Positions 35,321-45,328 are shown, counted from the first letter of the stretch. The stretch: DNA of 64,000 nucleotides from Mycoplasma yeatsii (GCF_030815295.1 NZ_JAUSWP010000001.1); one strand, 5' to 3'. Made by a program: numbers and translations. The notes: generated by a model not told the origin, from the letters alone.

Positions 35321-35342
35321 GTATTAAATATTCATTTAATAC
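35321..35342 (+). promoter_or_regulatory. 9-bp inverted repeat upstream of the MFS gene
   Basis: GTATTAAAT-ATTC-ATTTAATAC is a perfect 9-bp inverted repeat in the region before the transporter. It has no T-run, so it is more like an operator or an RNA hairpin than a terminator. Confidence 0.4.
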
Positions 35343-35408
35343 CTTCAAAATAAATACGACAATATGTCAATTTAATTTGAACAAAAAAATAGAAAGGAAG
35401 TTGTGTAC

Positions 35409-36995
35409 ATGGATAAAAGTAAATCAAATAAAGTGTTTACAACAATAAAAGACATTCCGATGTTTTTTAAACGTAACTTTGTTTTATTTATATTAGCTAT
35501 CGCTGACGTTGCAATTTTCGCTATTCCATTTTATATGGATAACTTTATACCTAACATGAACACAAACTTTAAATTAGCTCAAGGAGACTACTCACAAGCT
35601 GGTGCTGTGTATGGATATGTAGCATTGCCTTGTTATATACTTGGTGCTTGATTTGGAGACAAATTTAGAGCTAAATCTCTAGTTGTTTTAGGAGTTGTTA
35701 TCACTGGTATTTTAGGAGTTTGATATGTTATTCTACCATTCGTTCCTATGATGTCAGGAAATGGAGGTGTTGCTGAACTAACAGGATCAGCAAGAGATGT
35801 TATGCTAACACAATTATGTGTTATCTTCGCTGGATTTGCGTTTTCAACAACCGCATTATTCTGAGCTCCATTATGAAAATTGGTAAAAAACGTTAATACT
35901 GAAGGACTTCCACCTGAATTACAAGAAAAACAAGTTGGAAAAAATAATGGTATCCAAGGAATGATTAACGGTTTAACAGGTTTATTAATCGCGTTATTTG
36001 GAACACTATTATTCTTCTTACAAAAAAATGAAATTTTAGGAAAAATTGGTGGAGAGCATGGTGTTGCAGTTTCTTTCCTAATATTAATTTCTATCTATGC
36101 AGGAATTATTTTAACTTCTGCTGCTCTTGCATTATTCTTTATTAAAGAACCTAAAGTTAAAGAACCTTTATCGTTCTCTATTAAAGCTCTTGTTAACGTA
36201 TTAAAACAAAAAACTATTATCTTATTATCTCTTTTAGTTTTAGGAGTTTATATGTTACAAATGGGATTAAGTTCATATGTTAACTACTTAAGTAACGTAT
36301 TCTGAATTCCAGCTATTGTTGTTATGATTATTGGTATATTTAGAACTTATGCAATGCGTTTCTTAATATCAGGATGATTCGGAAAATGAGCAGATACTAG
36401 AAAATCATACATTCCATTACTTTGTGTCGGATTATTTATTGGTATGATCTTAATTGCAATCGGTATTTTATTACCAGCATTTACATCAGATAATATTAGT
36501 AATCCTGCAAATTTAAATAAAAACAGTGCTTCGGTTATCATTTTACAAATTGCTGCTGCATTTAACTTAATATTAATGGGAGCGGTAACTTGAGCAGTTG
36601 TTACAATTAGATGATCTCCAATTGGAACAGATTTAAAAGTTCAAAATGATAATTATGCAGCTGCAGTTAATATAGTTAGTGTTATTGCTTTCACTCCAGA
36701 TGCATTCTTTAAACAAATAAGAGCGGCTATCGAAGCAAAACACCACATGTGAATTAAAAAAGATGCTGCAGATAATATAATTGAATTTATTATAGATACA
36801 AAAGGTACTAAGCCAGATGGTTTCAGCTCTGTTGCTGATACATATGGTAACCAATTAATTCTTGCTGTTGTTTTAGGATTTGCAGCTCTTGGATTAATTT
36901 CAGGAATTATTCTACATTTCGTCTTACAACACCAAAACAGAATGGCAAATATTGAAAGTAGATTACAAATTCTAGAAGAAAAATTATCAAAATAG
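35409..36995 (+). CDS. major facilitator-type membrane transporter
   Basis: 528 aa with about twelve hydrophobic helices in two halves. Loops include GDKFRAKS after helix 2, which fits the MFS loop 2-3 motif G-x-x-x-D-[RK], and GKWADTRKS in the second half at the equivalent spot. A 60-residue hydrophilic segment containing IKKDAADNIIEFI lies before the last helices. A short coiled coil ends the protein (RLQILEEKLSK). The substrate cannot be told. The start at 35409 is chosen for the AAGGAAG site eight bases upstream. It stands alone between terminators. Confidence 0.75.
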
Positions 36996-37001
36996 AAAAA
37001 T

Positions 37002-37032
37002 AAAAATCATAGGTCAGCCCTATGATTTTTTT
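37002..37032. terminator. bidirectional terminator, MFS gene / tyrS
   Basis: A 12-bp stem (37002-37013 with 37019-37030) has a five-base loop and A/T runs on both sides, between convergent genes. Confidence 0.9.
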
Positions 37033-37042
37033 GTATACTTTT

Positions 37043-38290
37043 TTACTTTAATATTACTGAGAAATATTTTCTTTTACCTCTTTTAATTAGAAGATATTTT
37101 TCTTCAATAGTTTTAAAATCACTTAATAATTGATTTTCATCAACTACTAGTTCTCCATTTACGTAAATTGCTTTTGAATTAATAAATTCTCTTGCTTCTC
37201 GTTTTGAACTTGATGCTGAAACTGATACTAGTGCATCGATGATTTTTGTTGATTTTTCTAGTTCAATAGATGGCAGTGAAACTATAGCCATTTTTAAAAG
37301 ATCATCTGTTAAAGAAAATAAATCTCCTTTAAAAAATGCATCAGTCAATTTAATAGCTTTTTCTAATCCTTCTTGACCATGAACAAATTTTGTAATTTCA
37401 GTTGCTAACGCTTTTTGCATAACGCGTTTATGAGGTTCTTGTTTATGATTTTCAATTAAATCATTAATTTCTTGTTCAGTTAAGAAAGTTAAGAATTTTA
37501 ACATTTTTTCACAATCTTCATCAGCCTGATTGAATCAAAATTGATAAAAATCATACTCACTAGTTTTATTAGCATCTAATCAAACTGCTCCAGATTCTGT
37601 TTTACCAAATTTTTTACCATCTGATTTTGTTAATAATGGAATTGTAAACCCTGAAGCTTTACTATTATCACGACCAATTTTATCTGCAATAAAATCAATA
37701 CCACTTGTTATATTACCTCACTGATCAGATCCACCAATTTGAACTGTACAATTATTGTTTGTGTATAAATGGTAAAAATCATAAGCTTGTAACATAGTAT
37801 ATGAAAATTCTGTTACTGATAATCCCGTTTGAATTCTTGTTGCAATTGATTCTTTTGCTAATAAATAACTTATATTAAAATGTTTTCCTACATCTCTTAA
37901 AAAATCAATTAAACTAATAGATTTTAATCAATCTGCATTATTTACAAAAGTAACATTAGGAATAATTTTTTGTAACTGTTTACTAATAGCTTTAATATTT
38001 TTATCAACTTGTTCATCAGTTTGTAAAACTCTTTCAGCAGATTTAAAAGAAGGATCACCGATCATTCCTGTTGCTCCACCAATTAAAGCAATTGGTTGAA
38101 ATCCAGCTAGACCAAATCTTTTCAAAGTAACAATCATCATTAAGTGTCCTACATGTAAAGAATCAGCAGTAGGATCAAAACCACAATAAACAAAATCATG
38201 ATTATTTTGTGCTGATATGATTTTTTCTTGATTTGTTATTTGCTTTACTAGTCCTCTTCAAGTTAATTCATTAATAATGTTATTTTTCAT
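37043..38290 (-). CDS. tyrS: tyrosyl-tRNA synthetase
   Basis: 415 aa, class I synthetase that charges tRNA-Tyr. The HIGH-type motif is HVGH at 46-49 in the context YCGFDPTADSLHVGH. The KMSKS-type loop is KFGKT, as usual for bacterial TyrRS. The C-terminal S4-like RNA-binding domain (EAREFINSKAIYVNGELVVD) is present. The start has a TAGGAGAAAAA site eight bases after the pncB stop, so it is the last gene of a ytpR-like-pncB-tyrS operon. Confidence 0.96.
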
Positions 38291-38298
38291 TTTTTCTC

Positions 38299-39363
38299 CT
38301 ACTTAACTTTTTTCAATCTTGGATTTTCAATATGTTTTCTACCAAATTTAGCTTGTTCTTTTCCATCAATTAAAACTGCATCTCCAGTAAAATTAATATT
38401 TATTTGAGATAAAGCACTACCTACTCCATAAACATCTACAGGAGCATTTAAAGATTCAAATTCACTAATTTTTTCTGCTGTAAATCCTGAAGAAACAATT
38501 ATTTTAGTGTGTTTGCATCCAACTTTATCCAATGCATTTCTAACTTCTTGAACTAATTGAAGTGATACTCCATTTAATTTTGCATCTTTTGGATATTTAT
38601 CTTTATTTTCTTGTAAATATTTATCAATAAGTGCTTGAGAAGTGTCTATTCTAACAGCATATAATTTATCTTTAAAATAGCTTCCTACTTCAATTGCTGT
38701 ATTAACACAATCATTATTATAATCAATTAAAACTGTTAAATTGTTATTTGGAAAAGTTTTATAAAAAGCTTGACCAGCTTTTAAAGTATTACCATTAAAA
38801 GCTTGAATTAAAGCGTGAGGCATTGTACCTAAAGGTTGTTTAATGTTTTCATCATCTATATATTCTAAAGCAGCTTGAGTTACAAAATGTTTAAATCCAC
38901 CAATATAACAAGCATAACCATCATTTGCTAAATTTTTATAACTGTCTGCTCTATCTAACATACTAACTACTGTTTTGTTTTTTGCAGCTTGAACAACTTT
39001 TTTAGAATTGGTTGCGATTGAAGTATTTCTAGATAAAATACCATCAATCATTCCTTCTAATCAACCAAAATCTTTATAAAGACCAGTTATTTTTAAAACC
39101 GGTTCTTTTGAATTAATGATATCTCCGTCATTTAATGATCAAATTTCTAAATCGTTATAATTAGGACACGCAAATTCTAATAGATCTAAAACTTCTTTAA
39201 TTCCACATAAAACTACATTATCGTTTCTTTGGAAAAATTGCATAGTTATTCTTTGTTTCAATTCAAATTCTTCCATAATTTGAATTGTTTTTTTAAAATA
39301 GTCAGCTACATAATATTTTTCTTTAACTTTTTGATCAAATTTAAACTTGTTTTTGTTCATCAT
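38299..39363 (-). CDS. pncB: nicotinate phosphoribosyltransferase
   Basis: 354 aa. It joins nicotinate to PRPP in NAD salvage. Family segments are readable: GGFKHFVTQAAL, GTMPHALIQAFNGNT, and SSGFTAEKISEFESLNAPVD, which forms the phosphate-binding C-terminal barrel part. It is shorter than many bacterial enzymes (about 400-490) but typical of small mycoplasma forms. The ATG at 39363 lies eight bases after GAGG; a second ATG follows immediately. The start lies inside the end of the preceding gene (23-base overlap). Confidence 0.9.
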
Positions 39364-39949
39364 AATAAACACCTCAAAAACTCTGACCTATCTTGTTTGA
39401 ATACTCAGAGCCTAGTTCAATGATACCTTGGCTTTCTTTTTCTAATTTTAATTCTCTAGTGCTACATAACATACCATAAGAATCTATTCCTTTAACTTTT
39501 CCTTCAGTTATTAGTGATCCATTAGGCATTCAACTACCTGAAGTTGCAACAACTACTAGTAAACCTTTTCTAGCATTAGAAGCACCACAAACAATTTGAA
39601 GCACTTCTTGTTTTATATCAACTTCACATAAATGAAGGTGAGTACCTTCTATAGCTTCACAACTTAATATTTTACCTATTAAAAATTGTTTTTCTTGTTT
39701 AACTGGATAAATGTCTTTTAAAATGTTTTCTACATATTCAACTACTTCTTGTTTTTCAGAACAAAATGAATCTTGGATTTCTATATCTTTTGAAACTTCA
39801 AATATATTTACACCAACAACTTCATTCTTATTTTTTAAAACGACAACATTGTTGATTGTTTCTGTTTCAGTTGCTGGTTTGTCTGAGAAACTAACTAATA
39901 ATGTATCAAATTGTTTATTATAAAAGACCCCAAATTTTAAACTATTCAT
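39341..39949 (-). CDS. tRNA-binding domain protein, YtpR-like
   Basis: 202 aa. The C-terminal half is the OB-fold tRNA-binding domain also found at the N-terminus of PheT: FLIGKILSCEAIEGTHLHLC, QIVCGASNARKG, GSLITEGKVKGIDSYGMLCS. The N-terminal half resembles the YtpR extension. Length equals Bacillus YtpR (about 200). The frame runs through a UGA tryptophan near the end (SFWGVYYDEQKQV), which extends it into pncB. The exact function of YtpR is unknown; RNA binding is likely. First gene of the operon, with a GGGGAATT site. Confidence 0.85.
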
Positions 39950-39971
39950 TATAAATAATTCCCCTATCTAA

Positions 39972-40000
39972 TTGATTTTAATTATACCAATTTATATAAT
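39972..40000 (+). promoter_or_regulatory. degV promoter (divergent with ytpR-like promoter)
   Basis: TTGATT (39972-39977), 17 bases, then TATAAT (39995-40000). On the minus strand an extended -10 TGGTATAAT sits at 39981-39989 for the ytpR-like operon, so the two promoters overlap face to face. Confidence 0.7.
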
Positions 40001-40033
40001 TTAAATAAATATGTATAGAAAAGGTGATGTAAG

Positions 40034-40864
40034 ATTAAAGTAGCAATTCTTACAGATTCTTCTTTTGATGGAAGAGTTTCAAAATATGAAAATTTATACG
40101 TAATTCCTTTGATGATCACAACAGAAGATGGTCAAACTTTTTATGATAACGAAAGTTTAACAAAGGATTATTTTTACGAATTATTAGAAAATCAAACACT
40201 AAAAACTAGTCAAACTGCACCTGGTGATATGTTTAAAATTTGAGATAGCTTATTAGAAAAATATGATCAAATTGTATTTTTACCTATCTCAAGTCAATTA
40301 AGCGGTCAATATAACACTTTTAAAATGCTAAGTCAAAATGAAGACAAATATAAAGATAAAGTATTTGTTTGTGATACAAAATCAGTCAGTGTAGTTTTAC
40401 AAGAAATGATAAGAAAAGTATCGGAATGAATTAAAGAAGGTAAAACTGGATCAGAAATTGAAGAACTAGTTAAACAAGCTTCAAATGATTTTGTTGCATT
40501 TATAATACCAAAAAATTTAGAAACTTTAAAAAAGGGTGGAAGAATTAAACCTGCGGCTGCTGCAATTGCTAAAATGTTAAAGATAACTCCAATTTTAAGA
40601 TATGATGGAAGTATCGACAAAGAAACTACAGCAAGAACATTTAAAAAAGCTATATCAACTGCTTTAGAACTATTAAAAGATGAAATACAAGACTTAAAAC
40701 ATATTGATATTTCATATTCAAAAATGGATAACGAATGCTTATGTTCAATTGAAGAAATAATAAAAGAATATGATCTAGAAATTAGAATTAAATCTGAACT
40801 AACAAACGTTATTGCTGCACATACAGGAAAAGAAACTATTGCTTTAGTTGCATGAAAAAAGTAG
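40034..40864 (+). CDS. DegV family protein, apparent ATT start
   Basis: 276 aa. DegV proteins bind a fatty acid and in Firmicutes pair with FakA kinase to activate exogenous fatty acids. The fold is readable from KVAILTDSSFDG, then QTAPGD, LPISSQLSGQYNT, and NLETLKKGGRIKP. The coding frame opens just after a TAG with no ATG, GTG or TTG before residue 20. The first plausible codon is ATT at 40034, six to seven bases after an excellent AAAGGTGAT site. So an ATT start, allowed in this genetic code, is the best reading. Otherwise the gene has lost its ATG. It is followed by a second degV 12 bases later. Confidence 0.85.
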
Positions 40865-40876
40865 GTGGAACATATT

Positions 40877-41728
40877 ATGAAAATAGGAATTTTAATAGAT
40901 AGTTCATCAATTTATGATGTATCAAAATTAAAAGATACAAACATTGATTTATTACCATTACATATAGTTATGCCAGATAATAGTGAAATTTTAGATTCTG
41001 AATCTGGTGTTACTAAAAACAATATTTTAAAAAGAGTTGATGATGGTGAAAACATAAAAACTAGTCAAGCTAGTCCGGGTGAGTTAGAACAAAAATATAG
41101 TGAAATGTTAAAAGAATACGATCATATCATTCACATTCCAATCACCAAAAACTTATCTTCTATGTTACAAACTGCATTATTAGTAAGTAATGATGAAAAA
41201 TTTGCAGATAAAGTTACAGTTTATGAAAACACTGATTTAGCTGCACAAGGTATTAGTTTAATTGCTCTTGAATTAAGTAAATCTATTCAAAATAATGAAA
41301 TTAAAACTCCAACTGAAGCAATAAAATTTATTGACAAAAATAAATCTAGAGTTTATGTTTCAATTATTCCTGGTGATCTAAAAAGATTGTTAAGTGGAGG
41401 GAGAGCACTTGGAATACTAACAAGTGTATTAAATATTTTAAAAACTAAATTATTAATGGTTTGAGGAAAAGAACCTAAAAAAGAAGCGTTTGGTAGAACT
41501 TATTCAAGTTTAACTGAAAGGGTTATAAAAAATTTAAAAGATAAATATAACGATTCTGAATTTGAATTATTTGTTTTAAAAACTCCTCTAACAAATGAAA
41601 AAACATTTAGTATAGTCAAAAAAACATTAGATGAAGCAAAAGTTAAATTTAGCGATGACGTTGTTCCAAATATTTATACTGTTCATGCAGGAATTGATAC
41701 TATTGCATTTATAGCTATTAAAAAATAA
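40877..41728 (+). CDS. DegV family protein
   Basis: 283 aa, a paralog of the gene just upstream. It has the N-terminal ILIDSSSIYD lipid-binding loop, TSQASPGELEQK, HIPITKNLSSMLQTA and KRLLSGGRAL. It begins at ATG 40877 behind GTAGGTGG; a GTG four codons earlier is less likely. It shares an operon with the first DegV. Two different DegV copies suggest binding of different fatty acids (inference). The matching FakA kinase is not in the window. Confidence 0.9.
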
Positions 41729-41730
41729 AT

Positions 41731-41757
41731 AAAAGCTGGTTGTAATAACCAGCTTTT
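41731..41757. terminator. bidirectional terminator, degV pair / tRNA-Trp
   Basis: The stem AAAAGCTGGTT / AACCAGCTTTT has a five-base loop and A/T-rich flanks on both sides. Confidence 0.9.
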
Positions 41758-41773
41758 AATTTTCTCTTATCGT

Positions 41774-41848
41774 TGGCAGGAGAGAAAGGAATCGAACCCT
41801 CAGCACTCGGTTTTGGAGACCGATGTTCTACCGTTGAACTACTCTCCT
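41774..41848 (-). tRNA. trnW: tRNA-Trp (CCA anticodon)
   Basis: 75 bases including encoded CCA. The acceptor AGGAGAG pairs with CTCTCCT, the anticodon loop is CTCCAAA within a TCGGT/ACCGA stem, and the T-loop is TTCGATT. It reads UGG. It lies downstream of the UCA tRNA and behind a terminator-like hairpin, so it is expected to be the less expressed of the pair. Confidence 0.97.
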
Positions 41849-41851
41849 AAT

Positions 41852-41876
41852 AAAAATCACACATAGTGTGATCGTT
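41852..41876 (-). terminator. attenuator between the two tRNA-Trp genes
   Basis: The stem ATCACAC / GTGTGAT has a three-base loop and is followed by T-rich sequence on the minus strand. A terminator at this place is known from the M. capricolum tRNA-Trp pair. Confidence 0.8.
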
Positions 41877-41887
41877 TTTCTCTATAA

Positions 41888-41963
41888 TGGCAGGGGCAAC
41901 AAGACTCGAACTCGTGACACTCGGTTTTGAAGACCGATGTTCTACCAACTGAACTATGCCCCT
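41888..41963 (-). tRNA. trnW: tRNA-Trp (UCA anticodon), reads UGA
   Basis: 76 bases including CCA. The acceptor AGGGGCA pairs with TGCCCCT, and the anticodon loop CTTCAAA gives anticodon UCA. This tRNA decodes UGA as tryptophan, explaining the in-frame UGA codons throughout the window. It has a near-perfect promoter and is transcribed first. Confidence 0.98.
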
Positions 41964-41980
41964 ATAAGATTACCTTATTT

Positions 41981-42009
41981 ATTATAAAGAATGTTTATTT
42001 TATTTTCAA
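41981..42009 (-). promoter_or_regulatory. promoter of the tRNA-Trp pair
   Basis: On the minus strand: TTGAAA (42004-42009), a 17-base spacer, and perfect TATAAT (41981-41986), about 18 bases before the UCA tRNA. Confidence 0.9.
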
Positions 42010-42052
42010 TATTTTAGTTTTCATTTTAATAAATATCAGGTATTTCTTATAT

Positions 42053-42562
42053 CTATGTAGTAGAAGGTATGATTCCAGGTGGTATGTTTGGTATTTTACC
42101 GTCTATATTTATACCATTTCTATCAAAAATTTTTCTAGCTTCATCAACTAGTCCACTTATGTTTTTCTCATCTTTTATAAAATCAAAAATATTTTGGTCA
42201 AAAACTTTATCAGATAATTCTCTTATTGCTTTTAAATTTTCATCATTTAATTTTGGTATTTCTTTTTCTATTTTTTCAATTATATCTTGGTTTTTATCAA
42301 TTCATTCAATTGCTTCTTTTGGAATTATATCTTCAAATTCTTTTTTGTCTTTGATATTTTTAATAATATCTTCAGCTATAATTTTTAAATTATTAAATCT
42401 TTCAGTGACTATATTTCCATCATCCTTTTTACTATCAGTAGAAAGTTTTGTAGAAGCAGGAAATAAAGGTATGTCTAAAGCATTAGTTGCCGCTATTGCA
42501 TATCCAATAGAAAAAGCTGTAATTAAAAATGATATTGGTATTCACAGTTTTTTTAGTTTCAT
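42053..42562 (-). CDS. hypothetical secreted or membrane-anchored protein
   Basis: 169 aa. An N-terminal hydrophobic helix (IPISFLITAFSIGYAIAAT) is followed by a charged, mostly helical domain rich in Lys, Glu and Ile, and a proline-rich tail (IPNIPPGIIPSTT). There is no lipobox. I do not recognise a family. It begins at ATG 42562 with GGAG nine bases upstream; an in-frame ATG five codons earlier is possible. It is the last gene of an operon with acpP and a Fur-like gene. Confidence 0.6.
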
Positions 42563-42592
42563 AATATTAAACTCCATTAAATCCAGTTTAAA

Positions 42593-42982
42593 CTAAGCTT
42601 TTGCTTCTTCTCTTGCTTTTTCTTTTTTTGCTTTTTCTTTATTTCTCTTTTTTCTTCATAAAAATAAAGAAGTAGCTGATAAGGTTATATAAATTACATT
42701 AAATATTGGCAGTATGTAAAAAATTAATACTGCTCCTATTTTATGATTCAATAATTGAAAATCTAAAGATCAAATATCTTTAAGTGATTTTCCTGCTAAA
42801 GATTCTTTAGCTGAATCTATAAAAAACATTCAATTTGATTCTTGTAATATTTTAGGTAATGAAAGCACATAATCAGTTTTTGTATTAAAACTTAAGAGTG
42901 CTACTCCAATAACAAATAAAACTAAACAGAAAAGAATTCAAGCTAGAACTCTAAAAATATTAAAAATTATCTTAATAACCAT
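42593..42982 (-). CDS. hypothetical membrane protein
   Basis: 129 aa with two membrane helices: near the N-terminus (FRVLAWILFCLVLFVIGVAL) and around residues 80-105 (AVLIFYILPIFNVIYITLS). A short external loop lies between them. The C-terminal tail is a very basic, alternating Lys/Glu/Ala coil (KKRNKEKAKKEKAREEAKA) that would face the cytoplasm. The start follows AGGAAAAAGT. Function unknown. It lies 30 bases before the next gene in the same operon. Confidence 0.65.
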
Positions 42983-43024
42983 ACTTTTTCCTATCTTATT
43001 AAATCTAAATATAAATTATGTCTA

Positions 43025-43486
43025 TTAAATGGATTTGTTTAAACAGTTGCTACAATATCCATGACCTTCTATTTTAAAGTGATCAAGTTGTATTCCATTT
43101 GCTTGACATAATTCTAATAACTCTAAAAAATTATAATTATCAGTTTGTTTATCAGTTAAATGGATTACTTTTGAACAATTGTCACATTTTAAATGTACAG
43201 ATTTTTCTGTAGCAATTTCATATCAAATTGTTTTACCATTAAAAGTATTTGCAAAAATTATATGTTCACTTAATAATAAGTCCATTGTGTTATAAACACT
43301 CATAACATTTATATTACCAAGTTCTTTATTCAAACTTGTTATTATATCTTGAATTGTTAGATGCTCTGAAGCTATTAATAATTTAATAATTGCAGTTCTT
43401 ACTTCAGTTAATCTTATCTTTTTATTTTTGAATTTTTTAATTATTTTTTCGTACTTTTCTTTTTGAGTTTGGTTTAAATTTATCAT
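43025..43486 (-). CDS. Fur family metal- or peroxide-responsive regulator
   Basis: 153 aa. The N-terminal winged helix includes RLTEVRTAIIKLLIASEHLT and NVMSVYNTMDLLL, matching the Fur helix-turn-helix. The C-terminal dimer domain has both structural zinc pairs, CDNC (101, 104) and CSNC (145, 148), plus histidines in VHLKC, HFKIEGHGYC. Which member it is (Fur, PerR, Zur) cannot be read. Its ATG overlaps the acpP stop by one base. A metal regulator tied to an acyl carrier protein gene is unusual. Possible targets were not identified in the window. Confidence 0.85.
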
Positions 43487-43710
43487 TACTTTTTCAACTC
43501 TTCAATTACATTTAATAAATCAGAAACAGTTTTAATACTTAATAATGCATCATCATCAATTCTAATATCTAATTTATCTTCTAACTCAACAATTAAATCC
43601 ATCAAATCTAAAGAATCAAGACCCATTTTTTTAAATTCAGAGTTAATGTTTATACTACCTTTTGCACCTTTACTTTTTAATTTTTTAACAATTTCATCAT
43701 AAATGTTCAT
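43486..43710 (-). CDS. acpP: acyl carrier protein
   Basis: 74 aa. The prosthetic-group site is DSLD with Ser33, in the typical context KKMGLDSLDLMDLIVELE, followed by an acidic helix and ITIDDDAL-like IRIDDDALLSI. In mycoplasmas, which lack fatty acid synthesis, ACP serves acyl transfer to lipids. The start has GGTGATGAT close upstream. The stop overlaps the start of the Fur-like gene (TAATG). Confidence 0.93.
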   Translation of the reverse strand: MNIYDEIVKKLKSKGAKGSININSEFKKMGLDSLDLMDLIVELEDKLDIRIDDDALLSIKTVSDLLNVIEELKK

Positions 43711-43737
43711 ATCATCACCAATTAATATCTTTCTATT

Positions 43738-44094
43738 CTAATTATATACAATTTTATAGAACCATTTATAGTTTTTATAATTCACACAAACTTCAGTTTT
43801 ATTGTATGTAAAGCTAACTAAATCATCTAAAACCTTTAGATCTTTATTTTGTTTTTTTAATTCATTTAAAAATGTTACTTTAAAATTATTAATATTTAAT
43901 TGATTTTGATCAGTTAATAATTTATTAATATGACTTTTATTAATAATCGGTTGGTTGATGGTTTGATGATTTTCAACTAAGTTAGTATTTACTGTAAAAA
44001 CTTTAGAAAAATAAATTGAAGCTGATGTTGAAGCAATACAAGAAGCAATTAGTGCTGTAATTATTGAAGTTCTTAATCTTTTACTCAACTTCAT
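43738..44094 (-). CDS. hypothetical secreted protein
   Basis: 118 aa. An N-terminal signal-like helix (SIITALIASCIASTSASIYF) contains a cysteine in IASC. It is followed by an Asn-rich soluble part ending in aromatic residues (NYKNYKWFYKIVYN). It may be a lipoprotein, but the basic region and lipobox are imperfect. It overlaps the upstream gene by 14 bases, so the two are translationally coupled. No family recognised. Confidence 0.6.
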   Translation of the reverse strand: MKLSKRLRTSIITALIASCIASTSASIYFSKVFTVNTNLVENHQTINQPIINKSHINKLLTDQNQLNINNFKVTFLNELKKQNKDLKVLDDLVSFTYNKTEVCVNYKNYKWFYKIVYN

Positions 44095-45169
44095 ATTTAT
44101 CTATCTCTCTTTCTAATTTCTCATCTTCAATTAAATTTAAACTTGAAAAGAATTCTTTTGAAAATTCATAATGTTGAACGGTAGGATTTTTAATTTTCAT
44201 TTGATTAACTCTTATAATATCAATATCTTTAACTTTAGTTTGAACTGAAAAAGTATCGTTAAAAATTTTAAAATCAAAAGCTAATTTATTTGTAAATTCA
44301 GGATTAAAAATAAATCCTCTAGCTTGATTATTATTTTCAATTACTAAATCTTTATCTGAATTAGTTTCTAATTTATTTACAAAATAAAATGCATCATGTC
44401 CAACTGATATTTCAGGTAATTGTTTATATTCTTTATTTGCTTTAACGTGATCATTTAGTTTTAGATTCTCAATTGTAAAATAATTTTTAACTTGTTGACT
44501 CATCACATCATTAATAAGCTTGTTAACTTCTGAATTATTGTTTAATTCTCTATCTAAATTAACTTTAAAAGCATAGTTAAATTTCATTAATTTATCATAT
44601 ATTTTATTAACTGTAAATTTATTAATAATGTATTTTAATTGGTAATTTAAAAGATTGAAAGTTGTATTTGTTTTACCAGAATATTTATCATAATTTTTAT
44701 AATAATTAATTAAATTATTTTGATAAATATCTTTACTATCACTAGCTAAAGTATTTAATTTAATATCACTAGTAAACTTTTGAACTTTATGATCTGCTTC
44801 AAATTCACAACTAAAAATTAAATCAATCACATCTTTGTTAAACACTTTTACTGGTAATAGAATTTCAATAAATTCTTTTTTATCATCATTTATTCGATAT
44901 TTAATTGGATTTTTAAAATTATTAAATAATTCAATTTCTTGATTATCTAATTTATAACCTATTTTGTATTTAAAGTTATTTAATGTATTAGATATAAAAT
45001 CTAAATTTCTTTTGGTTTTATAGTTTTTAGATATGATTAGATTTAACTTATAAAACTCATCATTTTTAATTTGATATTTTTTCTTAGAAAATATTACATC
45101 ACAACAATAATCTGGTTTTGCAATAATTTGTCTATTTGATACTTCAATTTCTTTATGAACTATATTCAT
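44081..45169 (-). CDS. hypothetical protein, 362 aa
   Basis: 362 aa, soluble and Asn/Lys-rich, without a signal peptide or membrane helix. The beginning (MNIVHKEIEVSNRQIIAKP) and a CC pair at about 22-23 are the only distinctive features. Predicted alternation of strands and helices suggests a globular protein. It starts after GAGGTGAGAAT and has its stop inside the next gene. It is the first gene of the operon that includes acpP and the Fur-like gene. No convincing promoter lies between it and tRNA-His, so it may depend on read-through. Function unknown. Confidence 0.65.
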   Translation of the reverse strand: MNIVHKEIEVSNRQIIAKPDYCCDVIFSKKKYQIKNDEFYKLNLIISKNYKTKRNLDFISNTLNNFKYKIGYKLDNQEIELFNNFKNPIKYRINDDKKEFIEILLPVKVFNKDVIDLIFSCEFEADHKVQKFTSDIKLNTLASDSKDIYQNNLINYYKNYDKYSGKTNTTFNLLNYQLKYIINKFTVNKIYDKLMKFNYAFKVNLDRELNNNSEVNKLINDVMSQQVKNYFTIENLKLNDHVKANKEYKQLPEISVGHDAFYFVNKLETNSDKDLVIENNNQARGFIFNPEFTNKLAFDFKIFNDTFSVQTKVKDIDIIRVNQMKIKNPTVQHYEFSKEFFSSLNLIEDEKLEREIDKYEVE

Positions 45170-45202
45170 ATTCTCACCTCTATTAAAGTATTAGGAAAAA
45201 AT

Positions 45203-45227
45203 AAAAAAACAACACCTAAGTGTTGTT
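45203..45227 (-). terminator. tRNA-His terminator
   Basis: The stem AACAACAC / GTGTTGTT has a four-base loop, followed by a T-run on the minus strand. Confidence 0.85.
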
Positions 45228-45240
45228 GTTATTTTCTAAA

Positions 45241-45316
45241 TGGGGCGTCGAACGGGAATCGAACCCGCGAATGTCAGAGCCACAACCTGATGTGTTAACC
45301 ACTTCACCACCGACGC
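45241..45316 (-). tRNA. trnH: tRNA-His (GTG anticodon)
   Basis: The acceptor GCGTCGG pairs with TCGACGC, and the template supplies G at -1 (base 45317), the identity mark of tRNA-His, opposite C73. The anticodon loop TTGTGGC gives GUG. The T-loop is TTCGATT, and CCA is encoded. Confidence 0.96.
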
Positions 45317-45328
45317 CGTGACTTATAT

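Noticed and set aside
42069..42596. 175-codon plus-strand open frame
   Set aside because: It is the antisense shadow of the 169-aa minus-strand gene, has no ribosome-binding site, and its composition is that of a complement strand.
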